This document shows, one piece after another, positions 11,884 through 24,427 of a stretch of DNA of 64,000 nucleotides. The notes beneath the pieces were generated by a model. The model saw nothing but the letters and a program-made list of their open reading frames with translations. It searched no databases and was not told the origin of the DNA. Every line of letters begins with the position of its first letter. The first letter of the stretch is position 1. Origin of the DNA: Erythroxylum novogranatense (taxonomy: Eukaryota > Streptophyta > Magnoliopsida > Malpighiales > Erythroxylaceae); NCBI GenBank assembly GCA_029891385.1, contig CM057234.1:21624350-21688349 (forward strand), given 5' to 3'. Made by a program: the position numbers and the translations under genes.

Positions 11884-13869
11884 TGTTGGAACCCAAACTT
11901 TCGGTGGAAATTAGTAATATTAAAATGAATTCAATGAGTGTTTTCGGATATGAATTGTGTTATAGAAGTTTTTATGCCTTGAGGAAATTGATGAGAAATG
12001 AAGTGATTGGTTTTGATGGCTTTGAAATTTGTGTAGAGTTGTATGAGTTATGAAAGTTGAAGTGAATGAGTTAATTGAAATGGATGTTGAAATCAAGAAA
12101 TAGAGACATGGGGCTTCAAATGTTATGAAGGAGTCGAGCTATAATTTAGCCTCTAAGACTTCCAAATGTAGGTCGGAAGTTCAGTGTAGTGTTCAGTCCC
12201 GGTGTTGTAGTGGCTGAACAGTGTTCAGTAATTTGGATATATCTCGATCACTAGAGCTCGGAATGAGTTTATTCTTGTTGCAAATTAAAATAGAGACATG
12301 AGGCTACAAATGTTATGAAGGAGCCGAGTTATAATTTAGCCTTTAAAACTTCCAAATGCAGGTCGAAAGTTCAGTGTAGTGTTCAGTCCCAGTGTTGTAG
12401 TGGCTGAACAGTGTTCAGTATTTTTGATATATCTCGATCACTAGAGCTCGGATTGAGTTGATTCTTGTTGTTAATTAAAATAGAGACATGGGGCTACAAA
12501 TGTTATGAAGGAGCCGTGCTATAATTTAGCCTTTAAGACCTCCAAATATAGGTCAGAAGTTAGGTGTAGTGTTCAACCTCAGGTCTGAAGAATAAACTTC
12601 AGTATTTTAGAGATATCTTGAGTTATAGAGCTCCGAGCTATCTGATTCTTGAAGCGATGGATTCGTAAGACATAGAGGGACATTTCTCTAAAGTTTTGAA
12701 GGCAAAAAGGAAGGGGCAATTTTGGAAGTTTACTTAAAGAGTTAAGTTTTAGGCTTACGAGTAAGGGCAAATGGGTCAATTTTAAGTCATTTAATGACAT
12801 GACTATTTCGTTAAGTCACGTGCACGTTGACTCCCCTAGCCTTCTCCCGGCTGCCCGCTGTGGCCCACGAGATCCGAAAATGGACTCGTCGTGTTTACGG
12901 TAAACTTTAGTTTCCGTCGTGTTTATGGAACTCTCGAGCCGTTATGTGTGCATTTACATTGTGAAGTGTTATGATTGATGCATTCATGTTTTGGAAATTA
13001 TGATTGCGACCACTGCGAGAAAAGAACTTTTGAAAATGTGCATTATGGGTTTCAAACAAAGTTTCTGCAAGAAAAGAAAAGAAAAACATTTTTAAAAGGT
13101 TTTGCTTATTTATTTGTTATAAACTGTTACCCACGAGCTATAAGCTCACCCCCTTCAATCCCATCCACGGGTGATGAGAAGAAGATTGGGTAAAGAAAAG
13201 TGAAGATTTCCATTTGTATGTGTTCATATGGTATAATTTGTTTAGCTAAGTGATCGCTAAGAAATTTAGAATTGTTGTGTATTCATTTTGAGAATGTATT
13301 CTGAATTCTGGACATATGTATTGGATTAAGTTATGGATTTGTATATGGAATAATAAAATGAATTATGATTCGAGTTATGGAATTTGTGTATGGAAATTGG
13401 GTATATGATTGTGATGGTTGGTCTGAAATATTTAAAGTGCTAATCGTTTGATAATTGATGTTATTTAAATTGGAATGTGCGCGATTTTATGGAAATGAAA
13501 AGTGAGAGTTTAAATCGATGAGATATGATTATATATGAAGAAGCAAATAAATTGAGTTTGAGTGCAAATGATTTCAATTGGATATTGAAGTCACTTTGTA
13601 AGAAATGGAATGGAAATGAAAGAAAGAAAAAAAAATGTACTCGGATTTGCATTAGTTTAGACTGATAGGCTTAAGGTTTCCAACGCGATGCTTTTCCGAA
13701 AATATTTGTTCACAGATGTCGAATAAATTGGTTTCGTTCGATTTGATCCGATGTTTGATTCGCTTATGATTTTGCTTCCGCCTTGTGTTCCTTGATTCGA
13801 TTTGCTTTCATATCGTATTCATTTTCCGTTTCTTCGGTTGGGATTCGGTTTCCGAATCGAGTCCCAACA
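11884..13869 (+). repeat. LTR d of the tandem array
   Basis: This 1986-bp LTR runs from TGTTGGAACCC to GAGTCCCAACA; the terminal hairpin has mutated to GGGATTCGG...CCGAATCGAGTCCC, a change that keeps its pairing. The hairpin GAGCTATAAGCTC is at 13135-13147. Confidence 0.9.
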
Positions 13870-14054
13870 TTTGTGGTATCAGAGCCCAGTAATATGATCT
13901 TACTTGGGCGTATGTATGTAAATGGCTTATATGAGCAATTGATAAGAGTTAGTTGAATATGACTATTTCGAAGAAATTATTTGAGAGAATAAGTTATGTG
14001 GTGATTATTCAGATAGGAATTTCGAGGGCGAAATTCATTTAAAAGGGGGAGAAT
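13870..14054 (+). other. Internal domain 4 (PBS + PPT only)
   Basis: This 185-bp domain has TGGTATCAGAGC at its start and AAAAGGGGGAGAA before LTR e. Confidence 0.9.
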
Positions 14055-16018
14055 TGTTGGAACCCGAACTTTCGGTGGAAATTAGGAATATTAAAATGAA
14101 TTCAATGAGTATTTTCAGATATGTATTGTGTTATAGAAGTTTTTATGCCTTAAGGAAATTGATGAGAAATGAAGTGATTGGTTTTGATGACTTTGAAAAT
14201 TGAGTAGAGTTGCATGAGTTATGAAAGTTAAAGTGAATGGGTTAATTGAAATGGAAGTTGAAATCAAGAAATAGAGACATGGGGCTTCAAATGTTATGAA
14301 GGAGCCGAGCTATAATTTAGCCTCTAAGACTTCCAAATGCAGGTCGGAAGTTCAGTGTAGTGTTCAGTCCCGGTGTTGTAGTGGCTAAATAGTGTTCAGT
14401 ATTTTGGATATATCTCGATTACTAGAGCTCGGATTGAGTTTATTCTTGTTGAAAATTAAAATAGAGACATGGGGCTACAAATGTTATGAAGGAGCCGAGC
14501 TATAATTTACCCTTTAAGACTTCCAAATGCAGGTCGGAAGTTCAGTGTAGTGTTCAGTCCCAGTGTTGTAGTGGCTGAACAGTGTTCAGTATTGTGGATA
14601 TATCTCGATCACTAGAGCTCGGATTGAGTTGATTCTTGTTGCTACTTAAAATAGAGACATGGGGCTACAAATGTTATGAAAGAGCCGAGCTATAATTTAG
14701 CCTCTAAGACTTCCAAATTTAGGTCAGAAGTTAGGTGTAGTGTTTAACCTCGGGTCTGAAGAACAAACTTCAGTATTTTGGAGATATCTTGAGTTATAGA
14801 GCTCCGAACGATCTGATTCTTGAAGCGATGGATTCATAAGACATAGAGGGACATTTCTCCAAAGTTTTTAAGCCAAAAAGGTAGGGGCAATTTTGGAAGT
14901 TTACTTAAAGAGTAAGGGCAAATGGGTCAATTTTAAGTCATTTAATGACATGGCTATTTCGTTATGTCACGTGCACGTTGACCTCCGTAGCCTTCTCCCG
15001 GCCTCCCGCTGTGGCCCACGAGATCTGAAAATGGACTCGTCGTGTTTACGGTAAACTTCGATTTCTGTCGTGTTTATGAAACTCTCGAGCCGTTATGTGT
15101 GCATTTGCATTGTGAAGTGTTATGATTGATGCATTCATGTTTTGAAAATTATGATTTCGACCACTGCGAGAAGAACTTTTGAAAATGTGCATTATGGGTT
15201 TCAAACAAAGTTTCTGCAAGAAAAGAAAAGAAAAATATTTTTAAAAGGTTTTGCTTATTTATTTGTTATAAACTGTTACCCACGAGCTATAAGCTCACGC
15301 CCCCTTCATTCCCATCCACAGGTGATGAGAAGAAGATTGGGTAAAGAAAAGTGAAGGTTTCCATTTGTATGTGTTCATATGGTATAATTTGTTTCGCTAA
15401 GTGATCGCTAAAAAATTTAGAATTGTTGTGTATTCATTTTGAGAATGTATTCTGAATTCTGGACATATGTATTGGATTAAGTTATGGATTTGTATATAGA
15501 TTAGTAAAATGAATTATGATTCGAGTTATGGATTTTGTTTATGGAAATTGGTTATATGATTGTGATGGTTGGTCTGAAATATTTAAAGTGCTAATCGTTT
15601 GAGAATTGATGGTATTTAAATTGGAATGTGCGCGATTTTATGGAAATGAAAAGTGAGTTTAAATCGATGAGATATGATTGTATATGAAGAAGCAAATAAA
15701 TTGAGTTTGAGTGCGAATGATTTCAATTGGATATTGAAGTCACTTTTTAAGAGATGGAATGGAAATGAAAGAAAGAAAAAAAAATGTACTCGGATTTGGA
15801 TTAGTTTAGACTGATAGTCTTAAGGTTTCCAACGCGATGCTTTTCTTAAAATATTTGTTCACAGATGTCGAATAAATTGGTTTCGTTCGATTTGATTCGA
15901 TGTTTGATTCGCTTATGATTTTGCTTCCGCCTTGTGTTCCTTGATTCGATTTGCTTTCATATCGTATTCGTTTTCTGTTTCTCCGGTTGGGATCCGGTTT
16001 CCGGATCGGGTCCCAACA
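14055..16018 (+). repeat. LTR e, rightmost LTR of the array
   Basis: This 1964-bp LTR ends CCCAACA and is followed by GCGGCGATGTGAGG, the flank segment in its original, uninterrupted context. It resembles LTR a more than LTR b in several places (GGTTTCCGGATC ending, ACGCCC after the hairpin), as expected if a and e are the outer LTRs. The hairpin is at 15284-15296. Confidence 0.9.
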
Positions 16019-16771
16019 GCGGCGATGTGAGGAGAGGAAGGAGAAACCGAAGGAGAGAAGACCAGATCTAGATCTGGAAACGTTGGGGCTCGGGATGGGG
16101 TAGATAAAATTAGGTAATTTTTTTTTATTTTCAATTTAGTCCCTCAAGAATTTTAAGTTTACGGATTGGTCCCGAAATGTACCGGTATTGCGGTACCGGC
16201 CGGTACCAACCGAAATCGGCCGGTACCGTCCGAAATTCAAACCCGGAACCATTCACGCCGTTTCGGTACCGGTTTCCGGCCGGAACGGTAGGACATACAG
16301 AACATTGGCTGTAGGTATTGTAGAAGAATTGATTAATTACGATTTTGGGAGCTCCTGTGGAAGGACGGCGAGTTTATGCTTAATTTGGTTTTTGTATGAT
16401 GAAAGGTAAGCAGGATATTGCTCTCTTGAGAGACTTATCAAAATTTAGTTGATATATATATGTCTTGAGAGAATTGTCAAATTTTTGTTGATATATATAT
16501 ATGTCTGGAGAGACTTTATCAAATTATAGTTGATAGATATAGACATATATATTTTGATCTCGACAAGGTTTAGTAGAGAACCCCTCCTCAAAACCAAAAA
16601 GCTATTCGTCCTCATTTCTCTGCTTCGAAAAAGAAAGATCTTGCAGATTAACAAAAAATCCCATCAAGAATACCTTAAATTTACATCCTCATCTCTGCTC
16701 CGATAATTTGCAGACTAATTGGTGTCTAAACTAATCCCTGTTCACAACAATGTAACGGAAACTTGCAATAT
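16019..16771 (+). repeat. Flank copy 3 (probable original copy)
   Basis: This is the same segment as 5454-6207 and 8576-9338, but it continues past ACTTGCAATAT into unique sequence (GCGGCCTCTCGTGATTGC) instead of the CATCCCTA junction, so it is taken as the source. The palindrome GGTACCGGCCGGTACC is at 16192-16207. The dense CGGTACC/ACCGG words resemble subterminal repeats of hAT elements; no clear terminal inverted repeat was found. Confidence 0.75.
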
Positions 16772-17932
16772 GCGGCCTCTCGTGATTGCATATCAGTGTC
16801 CTGTCGGCCCTTTTCTCCCATAATTGTCCAGGCCTCTATAGACACTTGGCCTCCTACCCGGAAACTATCTTTGTGACAATTCATAATTGAATCAATTTTT
16901 CCGTTCAGATCAAGCTAACGTCTCCATGAAAGTACTGCCAACGACAAGATAGGAAGATAAAGGTATGCTCTGAAGTAGAATCCTCAAAAACCTGTGAAAG
17001 GAAAGCGATTAAATCTCAATCAAGAAAATCATCTGTCTCTTTCGAGTATTAATTTACAGACTAATAACAGTACACAAGAATATCAATTATTTACAAAGTT
17101 ATTAATGGATTACATCATGTATAACAGTGCTTGAGTATGGAATGTAATAAATGCAAGAAACAAAATCAACCTATTTTCTCTTGAAGCTACTAGTTAAACA
17201 AAAGAAAAAACGTGCTCATCTGTTCGCCTCTTAAGGTAAGCTAAACTATATAATAATACAGGTGACGATGCTTGAATATTTCTTGTTTATAGCAATAAAA
17301 TTTAGTTATTCCACCTGGGAGTAAATTATTTGGGGATAACGATTGATTGTTAAATTCTTAATGACTTTAATGGATATAAACCTGCTTGGTCGTCAAATTC
17401 TTAACTTTCTTGGTCTATGGGTAGTTGACTACCATGTTGTGTTGTGTATTGGTTGTTAACCCTATCTGAACTCTCAAGCTGACAGGGTTTAGCTGACAGT
17501 GTTCCTTTGATGGAAATGGTTGGAAAAGAACAGAAAAGTTATTGTAATCCTGTTAGGATAAAGAAGCTACACCGGTTTAATGCCAGCAGTTATCTTCTTT
17601 TCTTTTTCTTCGCTGCAGCCTACTGCCATTTGGGTTTCTATTTCTCTCTTTCTGCTCCTTATTTTCTCTTTTGTTATATTTCTCTCTTGATCCAAAAGAA
17701 ATATAAAAATCTTCATAACAGAAGTTTATACTGAGACAATTCAGCAAAAATTTAACTAAATATTTTGTTTGGCCAAAAGTTGGCCATTTCGTTTTGATGA
17801 GTCGCACTTCCTCGTCTACTTAACCGTGGTTTTGCTTATGCGATAGGAACTACACAAAAAAGGATGACATATACTGCTTCATGAAAGTGTATCAACCCAG
17901 GATTGCCATCAAGAGGACATTCGGGAAGTTTG
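16772..17932 (+). other. Unassigned flanking sequence, possible exon remnant at its right end
   Basis: No transposon end, RNA gene or long ORF is seen. Near the right end the plus strand has a short open reading (about 17860-17932) ...DDIYCFMKVYQPRIAIKR..., preceded by a TGCGATAG acceptor-like site and cut by the copia LTR at 17933. It looks more like a gene fragment than chance but has no recognised family. Confidence 0.35.
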
Positions 17933-18370
17933 TGTAAGATTTTCATGCTTAATATTCAAAGATCAATGACATAAATTATACATAAATCATTTGTGCTTAA
18001 TATGATTTTGATTATAATAATAATTATATAAATAAAGCGAATAAATCACTAACCTTGAACAAAATTTAATATGACGTAGAGAGAACTTTCAACAATTACG
18101 AATTAGTTTCTCTTTCTTAATCCTCTTTCTGTAACAAATAACTTAATAGATATCCAAAATACATTCATTCTATATTTGTTTTGTCTGTACTTAATTAAGA
18201 CAGAGAGAGATTTACATACACTTCTTTATTGACATTAAATCTTGTACGTCCATTAAGTACTAGTTAACGGTCAAGATTTAACATACTATCAAATTCAGAG
18301 AAACCCTAAACCAAATTTAATATGGGCCTACAAAAAATATGGGTCATAACATCATATCATGTTTCTTACA
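17933..18370 (-). repeat. 3' LTR of the copia element
   Basis: On the minus strand the LTR starts TGTAAGAAAC at 18370 and ends ATCTTACA at 17933 (438 bp, complementary TGTAAG/CTTACA ends). Just upstream on that strand is the purine tract AAGTGGGAGAA (18371-18381), the expected PPT. The other LTR is outside the window, so the inner boundary rests on the end motif only. Confidence 0.75.
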
Positions 18371-18381
18371 TTCTCCCACTT

Positions 18382-18779
18382 AGCGAGATGTTTCATTATT
18401 ATATTCAATAGTATAATATAAGGGTAACAAAAATTAATTCTTATAAACCATTAACATTACAAGCATCTCAACACAACAAATCACATAATGTGAGCTATGG
18501 TGGTCATACACATGATAGTTGTATACCCTTCCATATATCACTACATTAAGAATTTGTTATGTTTAGGTTTATAAGTTGTATATAAACAACATACTGATCC
18601 ACATACTTATTATAAAAATACATACAAATTTCAGATACATAAATATAATTAATAAGAAATATAAAAATTAGAAACATATTATTATTGAGCTCAAGAGTGT
18701 TAAGACATCATCATCAAATATTACTATCAATCATTAATGAGAACAAAACCCATCCTACGTACATGTTCTTTGAATGTCT
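18382..18779 (-). other. 3' untranslated stretch of the copia element
   Basis: This AT-rich sequence lies between the end of pol and the PPT. No ORF or repeat is seen. Confidence 0.6.
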
Positions 18780-19268
18780 TTAGTTGTAATTAGTTAGATT
18801 ATTTGCAACTATGAGATTCATCATAATATGTTTTATATACACTCTTTGGTTTTGAACCTCCTCTTTAAAAACAAAATACTTTAACTTCATGTGTTTTACA
18901 CCTCTAGAGTACTTGTGGTTTTTAGAGGAGAAAATTGTGGTAGAATTATTACAATAAATTTTCAGTGGCTTGTTTACTATGTCAATAACCCCAAGTCCTA
19001 AAATAAAGTTCCTTAACCATAATGCGTGAATTGTAGCCTTATAACAAGCTACAAATTCTACTTCCATAGTAGTTGAAGCAATTACAGATTGTTTTGTAAA
19101 TTTTTCATGAGATTGCTCCTCAGCTAATAGGAACAAATAGTCAAATGTTGACTTTTTACTATCAACATATCCAGCAAAATCTAAATCTGAATATCCAATC
19201 ACTTCTAAATGATTGTACCTCTTATAAGTGAGCATATAATCTTTTATTCCTTGAAGATATCTCAACAA
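18780..19268 (-). pseudogene. Copia RNase H domain remnant
   Basis: The 162-codon open stretch carries the copia RNase H hallmarks: LRYLQGIKDYML, GYSDLDFAGYVDSKKS (first catalytic aspartates), KQSVIASTTMEVEFVA (catalytic Glu region), and IYCNNSTTIFSSKNHKYSRGVKH. The domain would degrade RNA in RNA-DNA hybrids during reverse transcription. The usual ADxxTK C-terminus is replaced by a divergent tail. It continues upstream from RT in another frame. Confidence 0.85.
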
Positions 19269-20330
19269 TTTCTTTGTAGCCTTCCAATGATCAATACCAG
19301 GATTCTTTGATATCTACCCAACATCCTTATTACAAAATTGACGTCGGTTCTAGTATAAGTTTGTAGGTACATCAAATTGACCACAACAGAAGCATATGGA
19401 ATTGCTTCCATTTCCTTGCGTTTTACATCATTCTTTGGACATTGCATAAGGCTAAATTTATCTCCCTTTGAGTAGGGACTATACTTATTAAGTTCCTGCT
19501 TATGTTAAGTTTATTAAGAATTTTCTCAATATAGGCTTTCTGAGACAATCATAATAGATCTTTTGATCTCTTAAAAAATATTGAAATTCCAGTCACAAAT
19601 AATGTCTCTCCCAGATCTTTCATTTCCAAATACTTAGAAAGAAATTCTTTAGTTTTATTCAACAAACCTAAGTCATTAACAGTAACCAAAATGTCATCAA
19701 CATACATAACTAAAAATATAAACTTACTTCCACTAATCTTCCAGCAAATACATCAATTAACAGTGATTTCCTCAAAACCAAAAGAAGTAATGGTATTATT
19801 GAACTTAATATACTATTTCCTGGAAGCTTGTTTAAGTCCATATATTGACTTATTCATTTTACACACCATACTTTCTTTACTTTAATGGAAAAGCTTTCAG
19901 GTTGATTAATATAAAATTCCTCCTCAAGATCCCCATTCAGAAAGGTTGTTTTTCACATCTATTTGATGTAGCTCTAAGTCAAATTGAGCCACTAATGCTA
20001 AAATTATTCTCAATGAATCTTTTTTGAGACAGGAGAAAAAGTCTCTTTATAATCAATGTCATCTTTCTGAGTGTAACCTTTGGTAACAAGTCAAGCTTTA
20101 TATCTTTCAACATTGCCATTCAAGTTGAGTTTGGTTTTAAAAGTCAATTTATAGCCAACTCGTTTATAACCTTCTGACAAGTTTACAAGATCCCGGACAT
20201 TGTTTTGAGCCATTGATTTTAACTTTTCTATCATCGTATCAATCCATCTTTCAGACTTATCACTACATATGGCTTGTGAAAATGAAATAAGATTATTATC
20301 AATGCCATAATCAATATTTGACTCTTACAA
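19262..20330 (-). pseudogene. Copia reverse transcriptase remnant, multiply frameshifted
   Basis: The minus strand shows an RVT_2-type reverse transcriptase in pieces: YKLTFKTKLNLNGNVERYKA and YTQKDDIDYKETFSPVSKKD around 20060-20160, FDLELHQMDVKN (active-site Asp region) near 19960, then stops. A CMLMTFWLLL-like remnant near 19700 stands where the YVDD loop should be and reads correctly only with a frame shift. IPYASVVVNLMYLQTYTRTDV near 19350 matches the connection region before RNase H. Confidence 0.75.
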
Positions 20331-21154
20331 GTAAACCATATAATCATAAAAAATAGTTGACCTTCTAACCCTTACATGTTTATTTAAAGCTATACCAATT
20401 GGTTCATTTCCATGAGCTGATGGTAAGTTAGGTTCTTCATATGGTGTTTCTTCATTATCCAAATGTTGCTCTTGATTATTTTTATCTTCCAAAGTAGGAA
20501 CAACATTTTTTAATGGTTGTGGGTTTAAGAACATTTATGGGTAATGAAACATCAACCCTTATTTCATTAATATCCACTACTTGATTTTTAACATTCCTAC
20601 TAACCTCACCATTCTCTAAAAATCTGGCATTGGTTGTTTCAACAATTTTAGAATTGTGGTTTGGATAGTAAAACTTATATTTTTTGGATTTCTCTAGATA
20701 ACCAATAAAGTAACCACTAACTATTCGAGAATCTAGTTTTCTTTTATGTGGATTATAAATTTGTGCTTCTTTTGGACAACCCTAAACATAAAGGATCCCT
20801 AATCATAAAGTATTTCTAGGAATTACCTTACTAGGAACCCTATTTAGTAGATACGTAGCAGTTCTAAATACTTACATCCACAAACTTTTGGATAATGAGG
20901 AATTACTCATTATATTCTTAACCATATCCATTAATGTTCCATTTCTGCTTTTTGTCACATCATTTTGTTGCGGTGTACCTGGTATAATATATTGTGCACA
21001 TATGTCATGACTTTCGAGGAACTTAGCAAATGGACTAGGACATTATCTAGATTCATCATATTTTTGATAATACTCAGCACCTCTATTAAATCTTATAGTT
21101 TTCACTTTTCTATCTAATTGCTTCTTAACCTCTGTTACAAACACCTCAAGGGTA
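20331..21154 (-). pseudogene. Copia integrase core remnant, C-terminal part
   Basis: Minus-strand readings in several frames give TIRFNRGAEYY (second catalytic Asp region, Asp replaced by Asn), PGTPQQNDVTKSRNGTLMDM (where copia integrases read PQQNGVAERRNRTL; the Glu is changed), KSLWM and YLLNRVPSK, YNPHKRKLDSRIVSGYFIGY, and a hinge region towards RT (20534-20325). The domain begins at 25850-26265 on the other side of the solo LTR. Altered catalytic residues indicate it cannot integrate DNA. Confidence 0.75.
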
Positions 21155-22375
21155 TTTATTTTTGGACCTCGATTTTTGAGTGAAATTTAGAAAAAAAATT
21201 AAGCGAAATTAAATGAGTGTTTACCATATGTATTGTGTGGTACAAATGTATTTTATGTTTAAAGGAAATTGATAAGAAAAGACATGTTTGATTTTGATAA
21301 CTTTGGGATTTGAATAGATTGGTGGGAGTTATGGAAGTTAAGTGGGTGAGATAATTGAAATGGAAGTTAAAAATCAAGAAGTAAGAGAAAAAGAGAGAGA
21401 ATTTGAAAATTTAGAGAAAGTTGACTTTTGGCAATGGAGAGTTGACTTTTTGATTTAGGCACAATTTGAGAAAATGATCTTCAGGAAACTTATGGCTCCT
21501 GTTGAGAGCTTTCTGTTGCCATAAAGTTTACAATTTTTCGATATCAGGAGTGAAAGTTATGATCAGTCAAAGTTAGGGTTATTTTTACTTTGACTTTGAG
21601 AATGTTTGTAAGTGTAGGATTGGGTATGCTGTGATTTGAAGCAACTCACCGGATTGATGTTGCTTGAATTGAGTGAAGTAGTCTTCATTAAAGTCATAGA
21701 AGATTTTTCAAGCTTTACAATGATGTATATTATGAAATTAGTGTATGAGAGAATTGGGAGATATGAAATTTGAAAGTTTGAATGTGTTATAGGTTGGCCT
21801 AAGGTATGATAGAACCTTTGACTGCGAAATTGACTTAGTTAGAGTTTGAATTAGCCTATAAGTTCTTCATGAAAGTTGAAGATTTTGATTTGATCTTTAG
21901 TTTGATATAATGTATGCAATATTTGGATCATGGAATAATAAGTTATAATTTTTACAAGTTTCTACTATGGTTTTAGCATGATTATTAGAGGACAGAACTT
22001 TTGATTGAAAAATTGACTTCCTTAGAGGTCAAATTGATTTTTCTGCTCTTCATAAAAGTTGTAGGTGACTTTCTGATCTTCGGATTGATATAAAATATAG
22101 CATGTTTGGACTTTGGAGTTGAAAGATAGAAAATTTCAAATTTGAGTCTTTATTAGGGATTAATTATTTTGGACAGAATGTTTGATTGCATTTTTGATCA
22201 CCTTAGAGATTGAATTGATTTTTAAGTTTTACATGGAAGTTGTAGAGCTTCCTTCAAGCTTTCCATAGAGACTAAATTGGTCAAATTTGGAATTCGGAAA
22301 CAAAAGATATGATTTTTGGAAAATTCGTATATATATATATATCAAAAAAATAAAAAATAAAAAATGGCAGGAGCT

Positions 22376-22409
22376 ATCTCGCGAGGGCGATACCTCACCC
22401 TCGCGAGAT
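22376..22409. repeat. 12-bp perfect inverted repeat with TCGCGA core
   Basis: ATCTCGCGAGGG (22376-22387) and CCCTCGCGAGAT (22398-22409) are separated by 10 bases. It is GC-rich in a strongly AT-rich part of the LTR. Confidence 0.9.
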
Positions 22410-24427
22410 CAATTTTTTCTTTTAATTAATTATTATTATTTTATTAATTATTTAATTATTAAGTCAAATCTTTTGGAAATATGACATTGGTTTAATTTTT
22501 TGCTTATATTTTTTTCGTCCGACATCCGACTGACTTGGTTTTCAAAGCGTTGGATTCCTAAGACAATTATTTACATCCTCATGAAAAATTTGTAAATTTT
22601 TGAGATTAAATTGAGGTTGATTAAATTAATCAAAGTGAATCAGAAAATTTTTCGAACATAGTTCAGTATTTTGAGAAATTCTTAATTTGTGGTGATCCGA
22701 TTGAAGTGATTCTTAAGGAAAAATAAAATTAAGACATGGGGCTACAAGTCATATGAGAAAGTGAATTTCAATTTAGCCCCTAAGACTTTTAATTTCTGAA
22801 TGGAAGTTTGGATTTATTTGTAGTCTTGGATTAGGAACATCTGAAAGTATTTTGGCCATAACTTTTGCTCTGGTAATCCAAATGAGGTGATTCTTGATTT
22901 GGATTAAACTAGAGAAATAGAGATACAATTGTTATGAAGAACTTGAGTTTCAATTTTGTCTATAAGAATGCCAAGTTTTGGATGAAAATAACATGTTGGA
23001 AAATGTTTTTAGCATAAGACATGCCCAAAATGTTTTGAGCATAACTTTTGATGTAGTTCTCCAAATGGGATGATTTTGGTAGCGTTATGAATTTAAGACA
23101 ATGAGGAACAATTATCTAGAAGGAAGTTTTGGCAAATTTCTTCAATTAGATGATAAGAAAAACTGTCCTAAAGTAAGTATGAACAAAAGTAAAGTGCATA
23201 AGGGCAAATTTGGAAGAGAACATAAGGAATGAAGGTTGTAGGCTAAAGTGGAGGGGCATTAAGGTCTTTTTACCCTCATTAAGTGACATGGAAGGTTGAG
23301 TGTCGTATAAGGCTTGAGAAATTGGAGAAGCACGACACTTTGAACAAAAAAGAAAGAATGAGAGAAAGGAGAAGTTTTGGTTGCTAGAAAATGAAAGAGA
23401 AAAAGAGGGGAAACCTAGGTTTTTTATTTTTCCAAGCTTCCAAGATGATTTTCGTGCTTATTTCAAGAGAAAAAATAGGGAAGAGGATGAAAACTTCCCA
23501 TGGAGCTTTGAATATCCGAAATTTGAGGAAGATGAAGGTAAGAGAAAATTTTTTAACTTTGAGTTTTTCATGAATTTTTGGTTTAGATATTTTGGAATTG
23601 GTACGAGTTTGTTGATTCTAAGCTCAATTTTGGAGATTACATAGGTTAATTGATTCAATTTTGGATGACAAGTAATTAGGGTTTATGTTTTTGAATTAGG
23701 GAAAATTATGGAAAGGAATGGAGAAATTGACGCTTTAATCAAGCTCCAAGCATGGAATTGAGGTGAGTAATGTGTTTATATTTTGAATTATAAGCATATC
23801 ATGTGAGTTTGAAAAATCAAGAAGCAAATTATTTAAAAATTATTATTTTTATTAATGTTTAAAAATTATGATTTCCGAAGGATTGAATTCCTTGATTTCG
23901 AAATAATTTTAAGAAATTGCAAGGATTAGAAAATTCATTGTTTTCAAATTATTTGTATAATTTGATAATGTTGCTATGATTTACTAAATTGCAATAATTA
24001 ATGATTTTATTGCTTTTGAAAAAAAGCGAAATTGCTACATGAGTTCTGAATGATGACTATGCTTTGTGATTTGAATTTTTGTTTGAATTATGATTTTATG
24101 AATTGTTATGAATTGAATATGTTTTTAATGATTATGAAATTGATTTATAAATTGTGATTGCCTTTAGTTGCTATGTAATGTGTATGGAAAATTGTTATGT
24201 GCAAGTATGTGCCTTTGTGAAAGTTAAGGTGTCTAGTATGACACACTATGAAAAATTAAGTTTTAGAAATGTGCCTTCGGGCAATTTGATTTCCAAGTAT
24301 GATTATGTGTTATATGAGTTTGGTTAGGTCCCTTAAGTTAGAGTCAGTGCACTGGTCTCATTTTTAAAGGCTTCACCCGCCTATCTGCTAGTGGCATTGG
24401 AGCTCCAATTTTGAACTCCCATAAATT

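Larger units (their letters stand above)
3484..16018 (+). mobile_element. Tandem array of a short-internal LTR retrotransposon (Tekay-like derivative), five LTRs
   Basis: The array reads LTR-flank copy-LTR stump-internal-LTR-flank copy-LTR stump-internal-LTR-internal-LTR-internal-LTR. LTRs begin TGTTGGAACCC (TGTTGGACCC in the first) and end GGGTCCCAACA. The internal domains are about 185 bp: a TGGTATCAGAGC primer site four bases after the LTR, the word GAATTTCGAGGGCGAAATTC, and a GAGGGGGAGAA polypurine tract. That last combination resembles the end of pol in Tekay/Del chromoviruses, which suggests a deletion derivative of that lineage (inference). The outer flanks GCGAC (3479-3483) and GCGGC (16019-16023) differ by one base and may be the original 5-bp TSD. 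Nothing in the array can encode a protein, so movement would need a helper element. Confidence 0.85.
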
